Below are positions 1 through 6,861 of a stretch of DNA of 6,919 bases, piece after piece; position 1 is the first letter of the stretch; each line of letters opens with the position of its first letter. The stretch comes from Candidatus Altarchaeota archaeon (lineage in GTDB: Archaea; SpSt-1190): the NCBI GenBank assembly GCA_018221005.1, contig JAAOXW010000020.1, forward strand, positions 1-6,919, given 5' to 3'. The position numbers were made by a program, and so were the translations under genes. The notes beneath the pieces are model-generated. The model had not been told where the DNA came from. It searched no databases and saw only the letters and a program-made list of their open reading frames with translations.

Positions 1-372
1 CATGAAAGTGATAATGCAATACTTGCAAGTTCAATCATAGATGTAATGGAAAATTGTCCTGTTGCATTTAATGTAGGTGACAGAACTGCAGTAATTTCAA
101 AAATAGAGAACGACATTGTATTCCTTAAGGATGGGGAGCGAGAGGTTCCTGCATTTTCATTCAAGGATGCCTTTGAAAACTTACTAAACGAAACCATCTC
201 CGGACCGTTTCCAAAAGATGACGAAGATGTTATGATTGAACTACGTCCAAGACAAGCTACCAATGAAGTGTCAGGAGCACCAACACCCCTCTCTACATCC
301 CTCGTAGTTTCTGTTGTTGTTCTCACGGGCTTGGCCTACTTTGTGTGGAGGCGCCGAGATGAGAGCCGTTAA
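1..372 (+). CDS. C-terminal part of an unrecognised membrane-anchored surface protein (5' end outside window)
   Basis: The frame is open from the first base, so this is the 3' part (123 codons plus TAA) of a longer gene; the ATG at 46 is probably internal. The visible part has a beta-rich stretch (codons about 25-55), an acidic stretch (KDDEDVMIE), a Thr/Pro/Ser linker (GAPTPLST) and one hydrophobic segment at about codons 97-116 followed by RRR. That order is typical of a protein with its bulk outside the cell and a C-terminal anchor with a short cytoplasmic tail, so a signal peptide is expected upstream of the window. There is one N-glycosylation sequon (NET, codon 63). The 3' end overlaps the next gene by 14 bases, which suggests co-transcription and translational coupling, and perhaps a shared complex. 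I do not recognise the family. That it is coding is well supported by the overlap and anchor; the function is unknown. Confidence 0.8.
   Translation, partial: HESDNAILASSIIDVMENCPVAFNVGDRTAVISKIENDIVFLKDGEREVPAFSFKDAFENLLNETISGPFPKDDEDVMIELRPRQATNEVSGAPTPLSTSLVVSVVVLTGLAYFVWRRRDESR
347..351 (+). promoter_or_regulatory. Shine-Dalgarno site GGAGG for the large surface-protein gene
   Basis: A perfect GGAGG lies 7 bases before the ATG at 359, inside the end of the upstream gene. It decides the start: the alternative TTG at 314 has no comparable site, and starting there would put a non-signal-like stretch (LFSRAWPTLCGGAE) before a clear signal peptide. Confidence 0.85.
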
Positions 373-3300
373 CTTACTGGTTCTTTTCATACTCCTAAGT
401 CCCTCTTTCGCCAATAATTTTGAGAATATGGCAACTCAAATCTCGAAAGATCCACAACTCCTCATCACCTATGGAAAACTGCTACAAGCCCTTCCCGCCG
501 TTAAAACGCTTCCCCACCCAAAGGAACTTGGAATTGAAGGTCCAGTTCTTCTTACTTATGACACCTTCTTCTCAAAAACTCAACAACTGTCCCAACTCCA
601 AGGAAAGCTACAACTCCTCGGAACCGAGTTTGTTGAAAAAGGGACCACCATCCAAGAAAGTTGGTTTCAGAGAGCAATGCACACTTTATTTTCTTCCATT
701 CACAATTCGGATTTTCAAAAAGTATTAGAGTCCTTTGAGTTGCGAAGTGAGTATGCTACCATTTATGGAGACCTTACATCTTTTAATGTCCATAAGTTCT
801 TTTTTGACTTAACTTCTCACTCAAACTTAGAGGCATTCTCGGGGCGCATAACTATTAACGGAAAAACATACAGCCTCCTTGAGGCAGAGTCAAAAAAAAT
901 ATTCACCCAACCATCCCCAAAGAAAACTGAAGCACTACTGCCTGCTGACAGTATTTTTTCAGAAGCGTCGTGCACTTTCAGACTAATTGGAAGTTCATAT
1001 CACATGGATGCCAATGCACCGGGTTATTTCGAAAAAGAATACCTCTTTGGTCCACCTCTTCACTGTGTGGACCATGTATTTGTGTCAAAAACCGCCGCAC
1101 TAAACTTTGTGAAAACACTGGGTATTTCAGGAGACTATTTATCACAAGTTTCTAAGTTTATGTTAGATTTGTCCACTTTTTCAAAAGGGGCTAATAACTT
1201 CATTACCACTAGAAAAACGGAGTTGTTTACTCTTTTCGAGAAAACCCTCACTACTATTGAAGCCTTGAAACTGTCAGGAGCGTATGCACTAAATTCCTCC
1301 GAAGTACTTTTGGCAACTCAACTACTTCAGAATTCTCGTGGAATGTCTGCAGTAATTTCTCTCGAAGATCCCCTCTCCCCCCTCAAAAACTCCTCTGCCA
1401 AACTCACCCTCGCGAAGGAACTACTTACCTTTTGTTCTTCACTGGGAGACTGCCTCCAAAAACAAGATCGAGCCGACACAATATTTTGGGAATTAAACTC
1501 CAATACAAAACTTTTGTCTGAAAGCTTAGACAGTTTTGAGACGCTTTTCAGAGAAAAATGTGAATTCTATGTAAAAAATTCTAACTCAAATGCTTCCTGT
1601 GTTTTTTATGGTCCAAAGGGGGACACTCTAATAATGACTGCACAAGCTCTCCTTATGTCATATTCAGACTATTTATTGTTTAATGAAAAGCAAGAAGATG
1701 CAAAAATTCAGTTGTACGATTATTCACTTTTCAAATTAACTAAAGTTGAAGCCTTAATTATTAATATTGAACCCTTTATTTCTCGAGAGCTTTTGATTAC
1801 TTATTATTCAAAACTCTCAAATTTACAGGACACACTAGAAGCATCAAACAACTTTGAAAACGTAAAGACTGTTTTGAAGGACATCCAAACCTTTAATTTC
1901 AAAATAGAACGCGAGTTTTTTATTAAAAATGCTGACGTGGCCGAAGGAATACGTCTGAAACTAATTTGGCATGCTGAACACCCACAACTGTCTGGTGTGG
2001 CCTTTGAGCTGCCCGAGTTTGTATTTGTTCCCGTTTCTGCAAATTCTGACTTTATGCCAAAACTCCTCTACCTCCTAGCCTTAAGCTACCAAGTTGAATC
2101 ATTAGAAGAAAAAAGCCAGCAATACTTTGAAAACTATGCTGCCAATTTACCTGTTGATTTTACTTGCTACCCAGAAAAACCGCCCCTGGGGCGAGATTTC
2201 AAAGTCCAATGCATAATTGAATTTGAGAATGAATACCCACGTAAAATAGATACGGCATTTATTGTCGAAGACCTTGCTTACCCCGCCCTCAAGAACCTAG
2301 ACTCAAGAAATCTTCTATCTGGAGATTTGTCCCGCCTTGAGTCTGTCGTTGGAAAAAATAACAATTTGAAAATAAAACTGAAAGATGTCACCGAACACAT
2401 AACCCTCGAACTTCAGTATGAGTCACACCTTCCCCCTGCCACATATATCCGGCACAATGAATCGATGGCGAGTGAATGGTATGAGGTTTACTATCGAGTT
2501 GATCCAACTTGCCCCACCGAAACTGCATATTTCTTCATACCACATCCATTATCCGGTCTTGAGATGGAAGCTTCACACACCTATTTGAACTTTGGTGATG
2601 AAATCGCAATTGAGATAGAGTGTAACCACCCACAATTTTTGAGATTTTCGGGAAAAGTAATTTCTTTGAAGCGGGAAGGGGAAAACTTACTGATTGAAAA
2701 TCACTTAGGTAGGTCCATAACCACCAATCTTTCAATCCCATATATTCCCGGTCTTTCAATAAATTCAAGCTTCAGAATTTCTGGAGACAATTTTATAATT
2801 CCCTTGCGTTTAAACGAGTCTAAACAACTCAAAGTCAATAAAGCTGTTACCGAATTAATAGTAAACAATGATGTAGAAAGTGAATGGAGTCCCGCACAAC
2901 CCACAAATCCAATGGTCGAAAAGTTTTTCCCGGGAAGCTCACTTGAAGGTGCGGCCAAAGCCGCCCTTAATCTCCTGAAGCCAATGAGCTTTGGATGTAT
3001 TGAGCAAGATATTGAACGAGAAGTGTCTCGTAGATTTACAGTTCCAAGCGTTGCTTGTATCAAACTTGAAGCAGTAACTTATCAACAGGCACTCAACCAA
3101 TTTGAGGCAGAAAATTACAATGGTGTTCTTGAAACATACGCACACCTCCCAGCAGTCAGAGAACAAGAGTTCTACTTGGCCAACGCCCTAAAGTACCAAA
3201 GGGCTGCAGAAGAAGCCATTTCCTTTGCAGAAACGACTCTTGAGGGCGCCATTGCCAAACGGCGTGCAGGGCCATATCTAGACATGGCTCAACAAGCCTA

Positions 3301-3460
3301 TGCTACAGAAGACTACATTTTAGCTATTTACTACGCAAAATACGCCACCATAAAAGCTCCCGTGGGACTTTCCTTTAACTGGCGAGTTCTGCTTGCAGTT
3401 GGAATTGTAGGACTTGGACTTTGGTTGCAAACCCGGAAGAAAAACGAGCCACTTCTATGA
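359..3460 (+). CDS. Large secreted, C-terminally anchored surface protein with six cysteine pairs, Ig-like and TPR-like regions
   Basis: This 1033-residue protein matches no family I know. Residues 1-18 form a signal peptide (hydrophobic LLVLFILL, probable cleavage after SPSFA). Residues 20-160 and 260-510 look mostly helical. Residues about 160-240 are mixed, with a hairpin-like RITINGKTYSLL. Residues about 600-830 are beta-rich and resemble Ig-like or CARDB-like modules. Residues about 905-1000 form helical hairpins, the last (AQQAYATEDYILAIYYAKYA) TPR-like. A membrane segment at about 1009-1023 is followed by RKK, giving an outside-facing protein with a short cytoplasmic tail. The twelve cysteines are at 205/236, 359/365, 401/414, 603/618, 718/755 and 880/900, all in the predicted external part, which suggests six disulfides. 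Sequons lie at N312, 344, 411, 700, 790, 802 and 819. It overlaps the upstream anchored-protein gene by 14 bases, so the two are probably co-expressed. An adhesin, cell-envelope component or assembly scaffold is possible, but no enzyme motif was seen. Topology is fairly secure; function is unknown. Confidence 0.9.
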   Translation: MRAVNLLVLFILLSPSFANNFENMATQISKDPQLLITYGKLLQALPAVKTLPHPKELGIEGPVLLTYDTFFSKTQQLSQLQGKLQLLGTEFVEKGTTIQESWFQRAMHTLFSSIHNSDFQKVLESFELRSEYATIYGDLTSFNVHKFFFDLTSHSNLEAFSGRITINGKTYSLLEAESKKIFTQPSPKKTEALLPADSIFSEASCTFRLIGSSYHMDANAPGYFEKEYLFGPPLHCVDHVFVSKTAALNFVKTLGISGDYLSQVSKFMLDLSTFSKGANNFITTRKTELFTLFEKTLTTIEALKLSGAYALNSSEVLLATQLLQNSRGMSAVISLEDPLSPLKNSSAKLTLAKELLTFCSSLGDCLQKQDRADTIFWELNSNTKLLSESLDSFETLFREKCEFYVKNSNSNASCVFYGPKGDTLIMTAQALLMSYSDYLLFNEKQEDAKIQLYDYSLFKLTKVEALIINIEPFISRELLITYYSKLSNLQDTLEASNNFENVKTVLKDIQTFNFKIEREFFIKNADVAEGIRLKLIWHAEHPQLSGVAFELPEFVFVPVSANSDFMPKLLYLLALSYQVESLEEKSQQYFENYAANLPVDFTCYPEKPPLGRDFKVQCIIEFENEYPRKIDTAFIVEDLAYPALKNLDSRNLLSGDLSRLESVVGKNNNLKIKLKDVTEHITLELQYESHLPPATYIRHNESMASEWYEVYYRVDPTCPTETAYFFIPHPLSGLEMEASHTYLNFGDEIAIEIECNHPQFLRFSGKVISLKREGENLLIENHLGRSITTNLSIPYIPGLSINSSFRISGDNFIIPLRLNESKQLKVNKAVTELIVNNDVESEWSPAQPTNPMVEKFFPGSSLEGAAKAALNLLKPMSFGCIEQDIEREVSRRFTVPSVACIKLEAVTYQQALNQFEAENYNGVLETYAHLPAVREQEFYLANALKYQRAAEEAISFAETTLEGAIAKRRAGPYLDMAQQAYATEDYILAIYYAKYATIKAPVGLSFNWRVLLAVGIVGLGLWLQTRKKNEPLL
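3440..3444 (-). terminator. T-tract terminator candidate after the flippase-like gene
   Basis: On the - strand a run of five Ts begins 10 bases after the TAG stop of the flippase-like gene. It lies inside the coding end of the convergent surface-protein gene, in the codons for the basic tail after its anchor. With no spacer between the two genes, each must terminate inside the other or read through into antisense. Tentative, because the T-run may exist only to encode lysines on the other strand. Confidence 0.3.
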
Positions 3461-4297
3461 TTTTTGCTTACTCACAAGCATCCAAAAGAAGGCACCTAGG
3501 AAGAATCCGAACCAAAGTGTGGTGATTCTTATGGTGAGCGTCACAAGTGATGCAACGGGTTTGGTCATACCATATTGCAGTAAAATACCAATTAGTCCAA
3601 CTTCTGCAGCGCCAATTCCCCCCGGAGTCATAACCGCATTACCAATGAGTGTGGCTCCCGTGAACGCAAAGGCCGCCTGAAAGAAATTAAGTGGAAAATT
3701 TACAAAAGATGAGATTAACACAAGTTCAAAAATTTCAAACCCCCACGCCACTAGTGATAATAGAGTACATATGGTAATTAGTTTCCAATTTCCCAGTTTC
3801 TCTAATTCACTTTCTATGAGTTTTATCTTACTTCTAAAAAAGTAAAGTATGAACATCGCCACAAAGACACCACCTATCAAAAATAATAACTGCTTTATGT
3901 AAGTTACAGCAACCCAAGCCGCACCAATTAAACCAATTATTGCTAACCCCACAACATCAAAAATTCGTTCAATAATTACTGTGAATACCACGGGCTTCCT
4001 CCTGAACCCAAATTTATCCTTCATTAATTCTGCCTTAGCGACCTCCCCCATTTTTCCAGGAGTTATTACAAACGCCAACCCCGCAATATAAGTTCTAAAC
4101 GCATCAAAAAAACTCATCCGCATTTTTTGGTTATCCATTAGGAGTTTCCATCGCAATGCACGAAAACCGTAACCCACAAGTGTGATGGCTGAAAATAACA
4201 ATAGCCATCCCAAGTTCGGAAATTGATTGACTTCCCCAACCAACATAAAAGCCCCGTAAACAACGACAATTACTAGGATTGCGAGCAGTTTACGCAT
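3455..4297 (-). CDS. Flippase-like membrane protein, LPG-synthase-TM / AglD-type (UPF0104) family
   Basis: A 280-residue polytopic membrane protein with about seven or eight hydrophobic segments. Family hallmarks are visible: FRALRW (45-50), YIAGLAFVITPGKMGE (70-85), the ER..D motif (110-114), TPGGIGAAEVG (224-234) and a late R..T.W element (257-262). The family includes archaeal AglD and AglR and the membrane half of bacterial lysylphosphatidylglycerol synthase. Members act in polyprenol-linked sugar metabolism or are proposed to flip lipid-linked sugars; the exact activity of most is unproven. It is slightly short for the family (usually about 300-340) but both ends look intact. The ATG overlaps the end of the UbiA-like gene by 8 bases, and a GGTGGG site lies inside that gene, so translation is probably coupled. 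I infer that it handles the lipid-linked product of its UbiA-like neighbour. The stop abuts the convergent surface-protein stop. Confidence 0.85.
   Translation of the reverse strand: MRKLLAILVIVVVYGAFMLVGEVNQFPNLGWLLLFSAITLVGYGFRALRWKLLMDNQKMRMSFFDAFRTYIAGLAFVITPGKMGEVAKAELMKDKFGFRRKPVVFTVIIERIFDVVGLAIIGLIGAAWVAVTYIKQLLFLIGGVFVAMFILYFFRSKIKLIESELEKLGNWKLITICTLLSLVAWGFEIFELVLISSFVNFPLNFFQAAFAFTGATLIGNAVMTPGGIGAAEVGLIGILLQYGMTKPVASLVTLTIRITTLWFGFFLGAFFWMLVSKQKS
3461..3465 (+). terminator. T-tract terminator candidate after the large surface-protein gene
   Basis: Five Ts follow the TGA stop directly, without an obvious hairpin. Archaeal RNA polymerase commonly terminates at short T-tracts, so this is a plausible end for the + strand transcript. 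It lies inside the 3' coding end of the convergent flippase-like gene. The tract is short and the call is tentative. Confidence 0.35.
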
Positions 4298-5117
4298 AGA
4301 GACCCACCAAAATTACTGCCATAAATGCAATTAAGGTCAAAATGAGTTCAGGTTTTCTCAAGGACTCATGAACTTCGTAACCCTTAACTGACTCCCTCAA
4401 GTGAATCAAAAGACCCATCATTGCCAACGGAAAGCTCCACACCATGTGACCTCCAACATTTGCTACATATATTGCAAATAAAGTAAGACTGATACTCCCC
4501 GAAATCCCAATTGCAATTTCAATAATGTCTTCATACTCTTCGAGACTTGCCTTGTGTTTCACACCCGAAACTTTTATCTCGGCAAGTCTTTTACAGAATG
4601 CAAGATAAACTGCAAGTGAAAAAATAGCTAAGTAAAACCAATTAGTAACTACAATCCCAACTGCATAGCATCCCGCGAGTGCCCGTAGTAAATATCCCAC
4701 CGCAATAGTGAACGCATCAATAATCGAAAGCCGTTTCAAATAGTGAGTGTATGCCAAGTTTACGATGAAGTAAATTCCAACCAACTGCAATACAATGAAG
4801 TTGGCCATCCATCCAAAAACTAAACCAACAATGAGCAAAAATATGAAGAACCAACTAGCTTGTTTACCACTGATTTTTCCACTTGCAATTGGCCTATTCT
4901 TCTTCTTTGGGTGGTGCAGGTCATTTTCCCTGTCTTTAAGATCATTCAGTACATAATTTGCACTCGCCACAAATGAAAAACTAAGAAAGGCAAACATAAG
5001 CACTAACCAATTAAGTTCAAAGATTCTGCCCGAAAATACGGGACCGGCCAAGACTATGGTGGCCTTATACCAATTACTGGGGCGCATGGCCCGTACGAAA
5101 TCCCTAAGAGTAGGCAT
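4290..5117 (-). CDS. UbiA-superfamily prenyl-phosphate transferase, like decaprenyl-phosphate phosphoribosyltransferase
   Basis: A 275-residue protein with about eight or nine membrane segments. The first Asp-rich motif of the UbiA superfamily is NDLKDREND (N58, D59, D62, D66), which binds Mg2+ and diphosphate. It is followed by HHPKKKNRPIASGKIS (68-83). Further elements are YLKRLSIID (126-134), LLRALAG (143-149), TNW (158-160) and FCKRLAEI (174-181). The HP.K..RPIASG stretch, the K/R-rich loop motifs and the late FxKRxxE resemble the Rv3806c-type branch, which transfers phosphoribose from PRPP to a polyprenyl phosphate, more than quinone, haem or geranylgeranylglyceryl-phosphate UbiA enzymes. 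That substrate assignment comes from remembered motifs. I chose the ATG at 5117 over a TTG one codon upstream. No SD site precedes it, and a TATA-like box about 24 bases upstream fits a leaderless transcript. It overlaps the flippase-like gene by 8 bases, forming a probable two-gene operon for making and moving a lipid-linked pentose. Confidence 0.85.
   Translation of the reverse strand: MPTLRDFVRAMRPSNWYKATIVLAGPVFSGRIFELNWLVLMFAFLSFSFVASANYVLNDLKDRENDLHHPKKKNRPIASGKISGKQASWFFIFLLIVGLVFGWMANFIVLQLVGIYFIVNLAYTHYLKRLSIIDAFTIAVGYLLRALAGCYAVGIVVTNWFYLAIFSLAVYLAFCKRLAEIKVSGVKHKASLEEYEDIIEIAIGISGSISLTLFAIYVANVGGHMVWSFPLAMMGLLIHLRESVKGYEVHESLRKPELILTLIAFMAVILVGLYA
4303..4308 (-). promoter_or_regulatory. 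Shine-Dalgarno-like GGTGGG before the flippase-like gene
   Basis: GGTGGG lies 5 bases before the ATG at 4297, within the last codons of the UbiA-like gene. It supports this start and re-initiation by ribosomes finishing the upstream gene. Confidence 0.55.
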
Positions 5118-5136
5118 CAATTAAAATAAAAGAAGG

Positions 5137-5145
5137 AATTTAAAA
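5137..5145 (-). promoter_or_regulatory. TATA-like box for the UbiA/flippase operon, leaderless transcript
   Basis: On the - strand TTTAAATT(C) is centred about 24 bases before the ATG at 5117, near the usual archaeal TATA distance from the transcription start. With no SD site before the ATG, this fits transcription starting at or just before the start codon. The element shares its Ts with the T-tract of the thermosome terminator, so the two signals are fused. It is an AT-rich stretch, so a chance match is possible. Confidence 0.45.
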
Positions 5146-5177
5146 AAAGAAGTGATGATTGCGGCTACCCGCAATCA
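5142..5177 (-). terminator. Hairpin plus T7 terminator of the thermosome gene
   Basis: A perfect 9-base-pair stem (5156-5164 with 5169-5177) encloses a 4-base loop. Its - strand sequence is TGATTGCGG, GTAG, CCGCAATCA. Seven bases later comes a run of seven Ts (5142-5148). The stem begins with the thermosome TGA stop codon itself. The T-run alone could terminate archaeal transcription; the hairpin may assist or protect the 3' end. It separates the chaperonin gene from the UbiA operon 57 bases downstream. Confidence 0.7.
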
Positions 5178-6818
5178 CATACCCATTCCGCCCATACCGG
5201 GCATTCCTGGAGGCATTCCGCCCGGCGCAGGACCGCCACTGAGCTTGCTGGCTGCAATCACATCATCAATTTTCAGAATCATAATTGCCGCTTCACTAGC
5301 ACTCTTAATGGCCTGTTTCTTGACCTTTGCGGGTTCTATAACTCCATGGGCAAACATGTCTTTGATTTTTCCATCAATGACATCTAAACCGGCTTTTACA
5401 TTGCCCGTTTCGTGTTCTGCCTTAAGCTGGACTAAGAGGTCAATTGCATTCTGACCACTATTCTCCGCTAAGCTTCTTGGAATAATTTCCATGGCCTTTG
5501 AGAAAGCCTCAATGGCTAGTTGCTCCCTTCCACCAATGTGGGTGGCGTACTTGGCTAAACCGTTGCCGATTTCAATTTCAGCAGCGCCTCCGCCAGCTAC
5601 TAGTGCACCATCCTTTATGGCAACACTCAGTACCTTTAGAGCATCTTTTATGGTTCGTTCAGCTTCATCAGTCACATGGTCAGTTCCACCACGGATGAGA
5701 ACGGTTACTGCCTTTGGATCTGGGCATTTCTCAACAAAGATTAAGCTGTCCCCTGATGTGCTTCGTTCTTCTACCCGTCCGGCCTTACCTAGGTCCTCTG
5801 ACCTAAGGTCGCGAAGGTTGGTTACAATCTTTCCACCTGTTGCCTTAGCTAGAATTCCAATGTCGCTCTTCTTCACTCGACGAGCCGCAAGGATTCCGTC
5901 TCTAGCCAACATGTGTTGGGCCAAATCATCAATACCCTTTTGGACAAAGATTACAGTCGCTCCAGATTCCTTGATGGATGCAATCATTTTCTTTATCACG
6001 TCTTCTTCATTCTTCAAGAAGGCTTCAAGCTGCGATGGGTCCGTTATTTGAATTTGTGTATCTGTTTCGGGACTCTTCACTTCAAGTGCAACGTTAAGTA
6101 GAGCAATTTTTGCATTCTCAACTTTCTTGGGCATACCCTCATGCACCCTTTCCTTGTCCAGAACAATGCCGTCAATAAGTAAGGACTCCTCTAAACTCCC
6201 ACCTGCTTTCTTTTCAAGTTTGATGTTTTCCACGTCAACTGCGTGGTTGCCCTCGGTGTCCTTCTCCTTAATTTTGTAAATAGCGTCCACACTAAGTTTT
6301 GCTAAGTGATTAACACCCATCTCAGTGCCTCGCCCATTCATACTGGTTCGGCTTATTTTGATTAACAAATCTTTGTCTTCCACGCCAATTTTAGTGGAAA
6401 TTCTATCCGTAATTTTCATAGCTCTGTCCGACGCTAATTTGTACCCATGAGCAATAACTGTGGGGTGGATGCCTTGGTCAATCAAATCCTCCGCCCGTTT
6501 TAGTAACTCACCTGCGAGTACAGTAGCTGTGGTGGTTCCGTCTCCCACTTCATCTTCCTGAGTCTTCGCGACTTCCACTATCATCTTAGCTGCGGGATGT
6601 TCAATCTCCATAGTTTCTAGAATAGTTACACCGTCATTGGTGATAATTACATCTCCCAGATTGTCTACGAGCATTTTATCCATACCACGTGGACCTAAAG
6701 TGCTTCTGACTACTTCAGAAACAGCCTTAGCGGCTAAAATGTTTATTTTTTGGGCACTTCTTCCCATCATACGGGAAGCTCCCTCCGGCAATATCAGAAT
6801 TGGTTGTTTGTCTGTCAT
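5175..6818 (-). CDS. ths: Thermosome subunit (archaeal group II chaperonin, Hsp60/TCP-1 family)
   Basis: A full-length 547-residue subunit of the cytosolic ATP-driven double-ring folding chamber. Numbered from the ATG at 6818, the N-terminal equatorial part has QPILILPEG (5-13), [10 protein letters not shown] (41-50), [11 protein letters not shown] (57-67) and the ATP-binding GDGTTT (92-97). The apical region with its built-in lid follows in the middle (RVHEGMPKK, about 210-220). The C-terminal equatorial part carries the conserved GGGAAE (409-414), then a Gly/Pro/Met tail (528-547) ending GGMGM. Length and motifs are normal and no key residue appears missing. An ATG two codons upstream (6824) would give MKMTDKQ; I prefer 6818 because the GAGG site is 8 bases from it but only 2 from the other. 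It seems monocistronic, with its own terminator. Whether it forms homo- or hetero-oligomers cannot be told, since further subunit genes may lie elsewhere. Confidence 0.98.
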   Translation of the reverse strand: MTDKQPILILPEGASRMMGRSAQKINILAAKAVSEVVRSTLGPRGMDKMLVDNLGDVIITNDGVTILETMEIEHPAAKMIVEVAKTQEDEVGDGTTTATVLAGELLKRAEDLIDQGIHPTVIAHGYKLASDRAMKITDRISTKIGVEDKDLLIKISRTSMNGRGTEMGVNHLAKLSVDAIYKIKEKDTEGNHAVDVENIKLEKKAGGSLEESLLIDGIVLDKERVHEGMPKKVENAKIALLNVALEVKSPETDTQIQITDPSQLEAFLKNEEDVIKKMIASIKESGATVIFVQKGIDDLAQHMLARDGILAARRVKKSDIGILAKATGGKIVTNLRDLRSEDLGKAGRVEERSTSGDSLIFVEKCPDPKAVTVLIRGGTDHVTDEAERTIKDALKVLSVAIKDGALVAGGGAAEIEIGNGLAKYATHIGGREQLAIEAFSKAMEIIPRSLAENSGQNAIDLLVQLKAEHETGNVKAGLDVIDGKIKDMFAHGVIEPAKVKKQAIKSASEAAIMILKIDDVIAASKLSGGPAPGGMPPGMPGMGGMGM

Positions 6819-6826
6819 TTTCATTA

Positions 6827-6830
6827 CCTC
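6827..6830 (-). promoter_or_regulatory. Shine-Dalgarno site GAGG for the thermosome gene
   Basis: AAGAGGT on the - strand places GAGG 8 bases before the ATG at 6818 and 2 bases before the ATG at 6824. The spacing favours the downstream ATG and indicates a leadered transcript, unlike the UbiA gene next to it. Confidence 0.65.
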
Positions 6831-6841
6831 TTAGTTTAATA

Positions 6842-6861
6842 GGAAAAACTACCGCTTTTCC
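6842..6861. repeat. Short inverted repeat in the thermosome upstream region
   Basis: GGAAAA (6842-6847) and TTTTCC (6856-6861) form a 6-base inverted repeat with an 8-base spacer. It lies between the TATA-like box and the ribosome site of the thermosome gene. It could be an operator for heat-shock control, a 5' leader hairpin, or chance; no known regulator site is recognised. Confidence 0.3.

Noticed and set aside
314..358. TTG at 314 as start of the large surface protein
   Set aside because: It lacks an SD site and adds 15 residues before a standard signal peptide; the ATG at 359 has a perfect GGAGG 7 bases upstream.
2535..3166. Three - strand open frames of 75-120 codons inside the large surface-protein gene
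   Set aside because: They lie antisense to a well-supported gene, have no SD site, membrane or domain pattern worth noting, and overlap each other.
3414..3680. + strand frame of 88 codons spanning the convergent junction
   Set aside because: It overlaps the ends of two well-supported genes, in the wrong frame for one and antisense to the other, and has no start signal.
5118..5120. TTG one codon upstream of the UbiA-like ATG
   Set aside because: An ATG follows directly, and the TATA-like box spacing fits the ATG at least as well.
5152..6834. Several + strand open frames, up to 186 codons, opposite the thermosome gene
   Set aside because: They are antisense shadows of a highly conserved chaperonin; their residues reflect its codons (for example the Pro-rich start from the Gly/Met tail).
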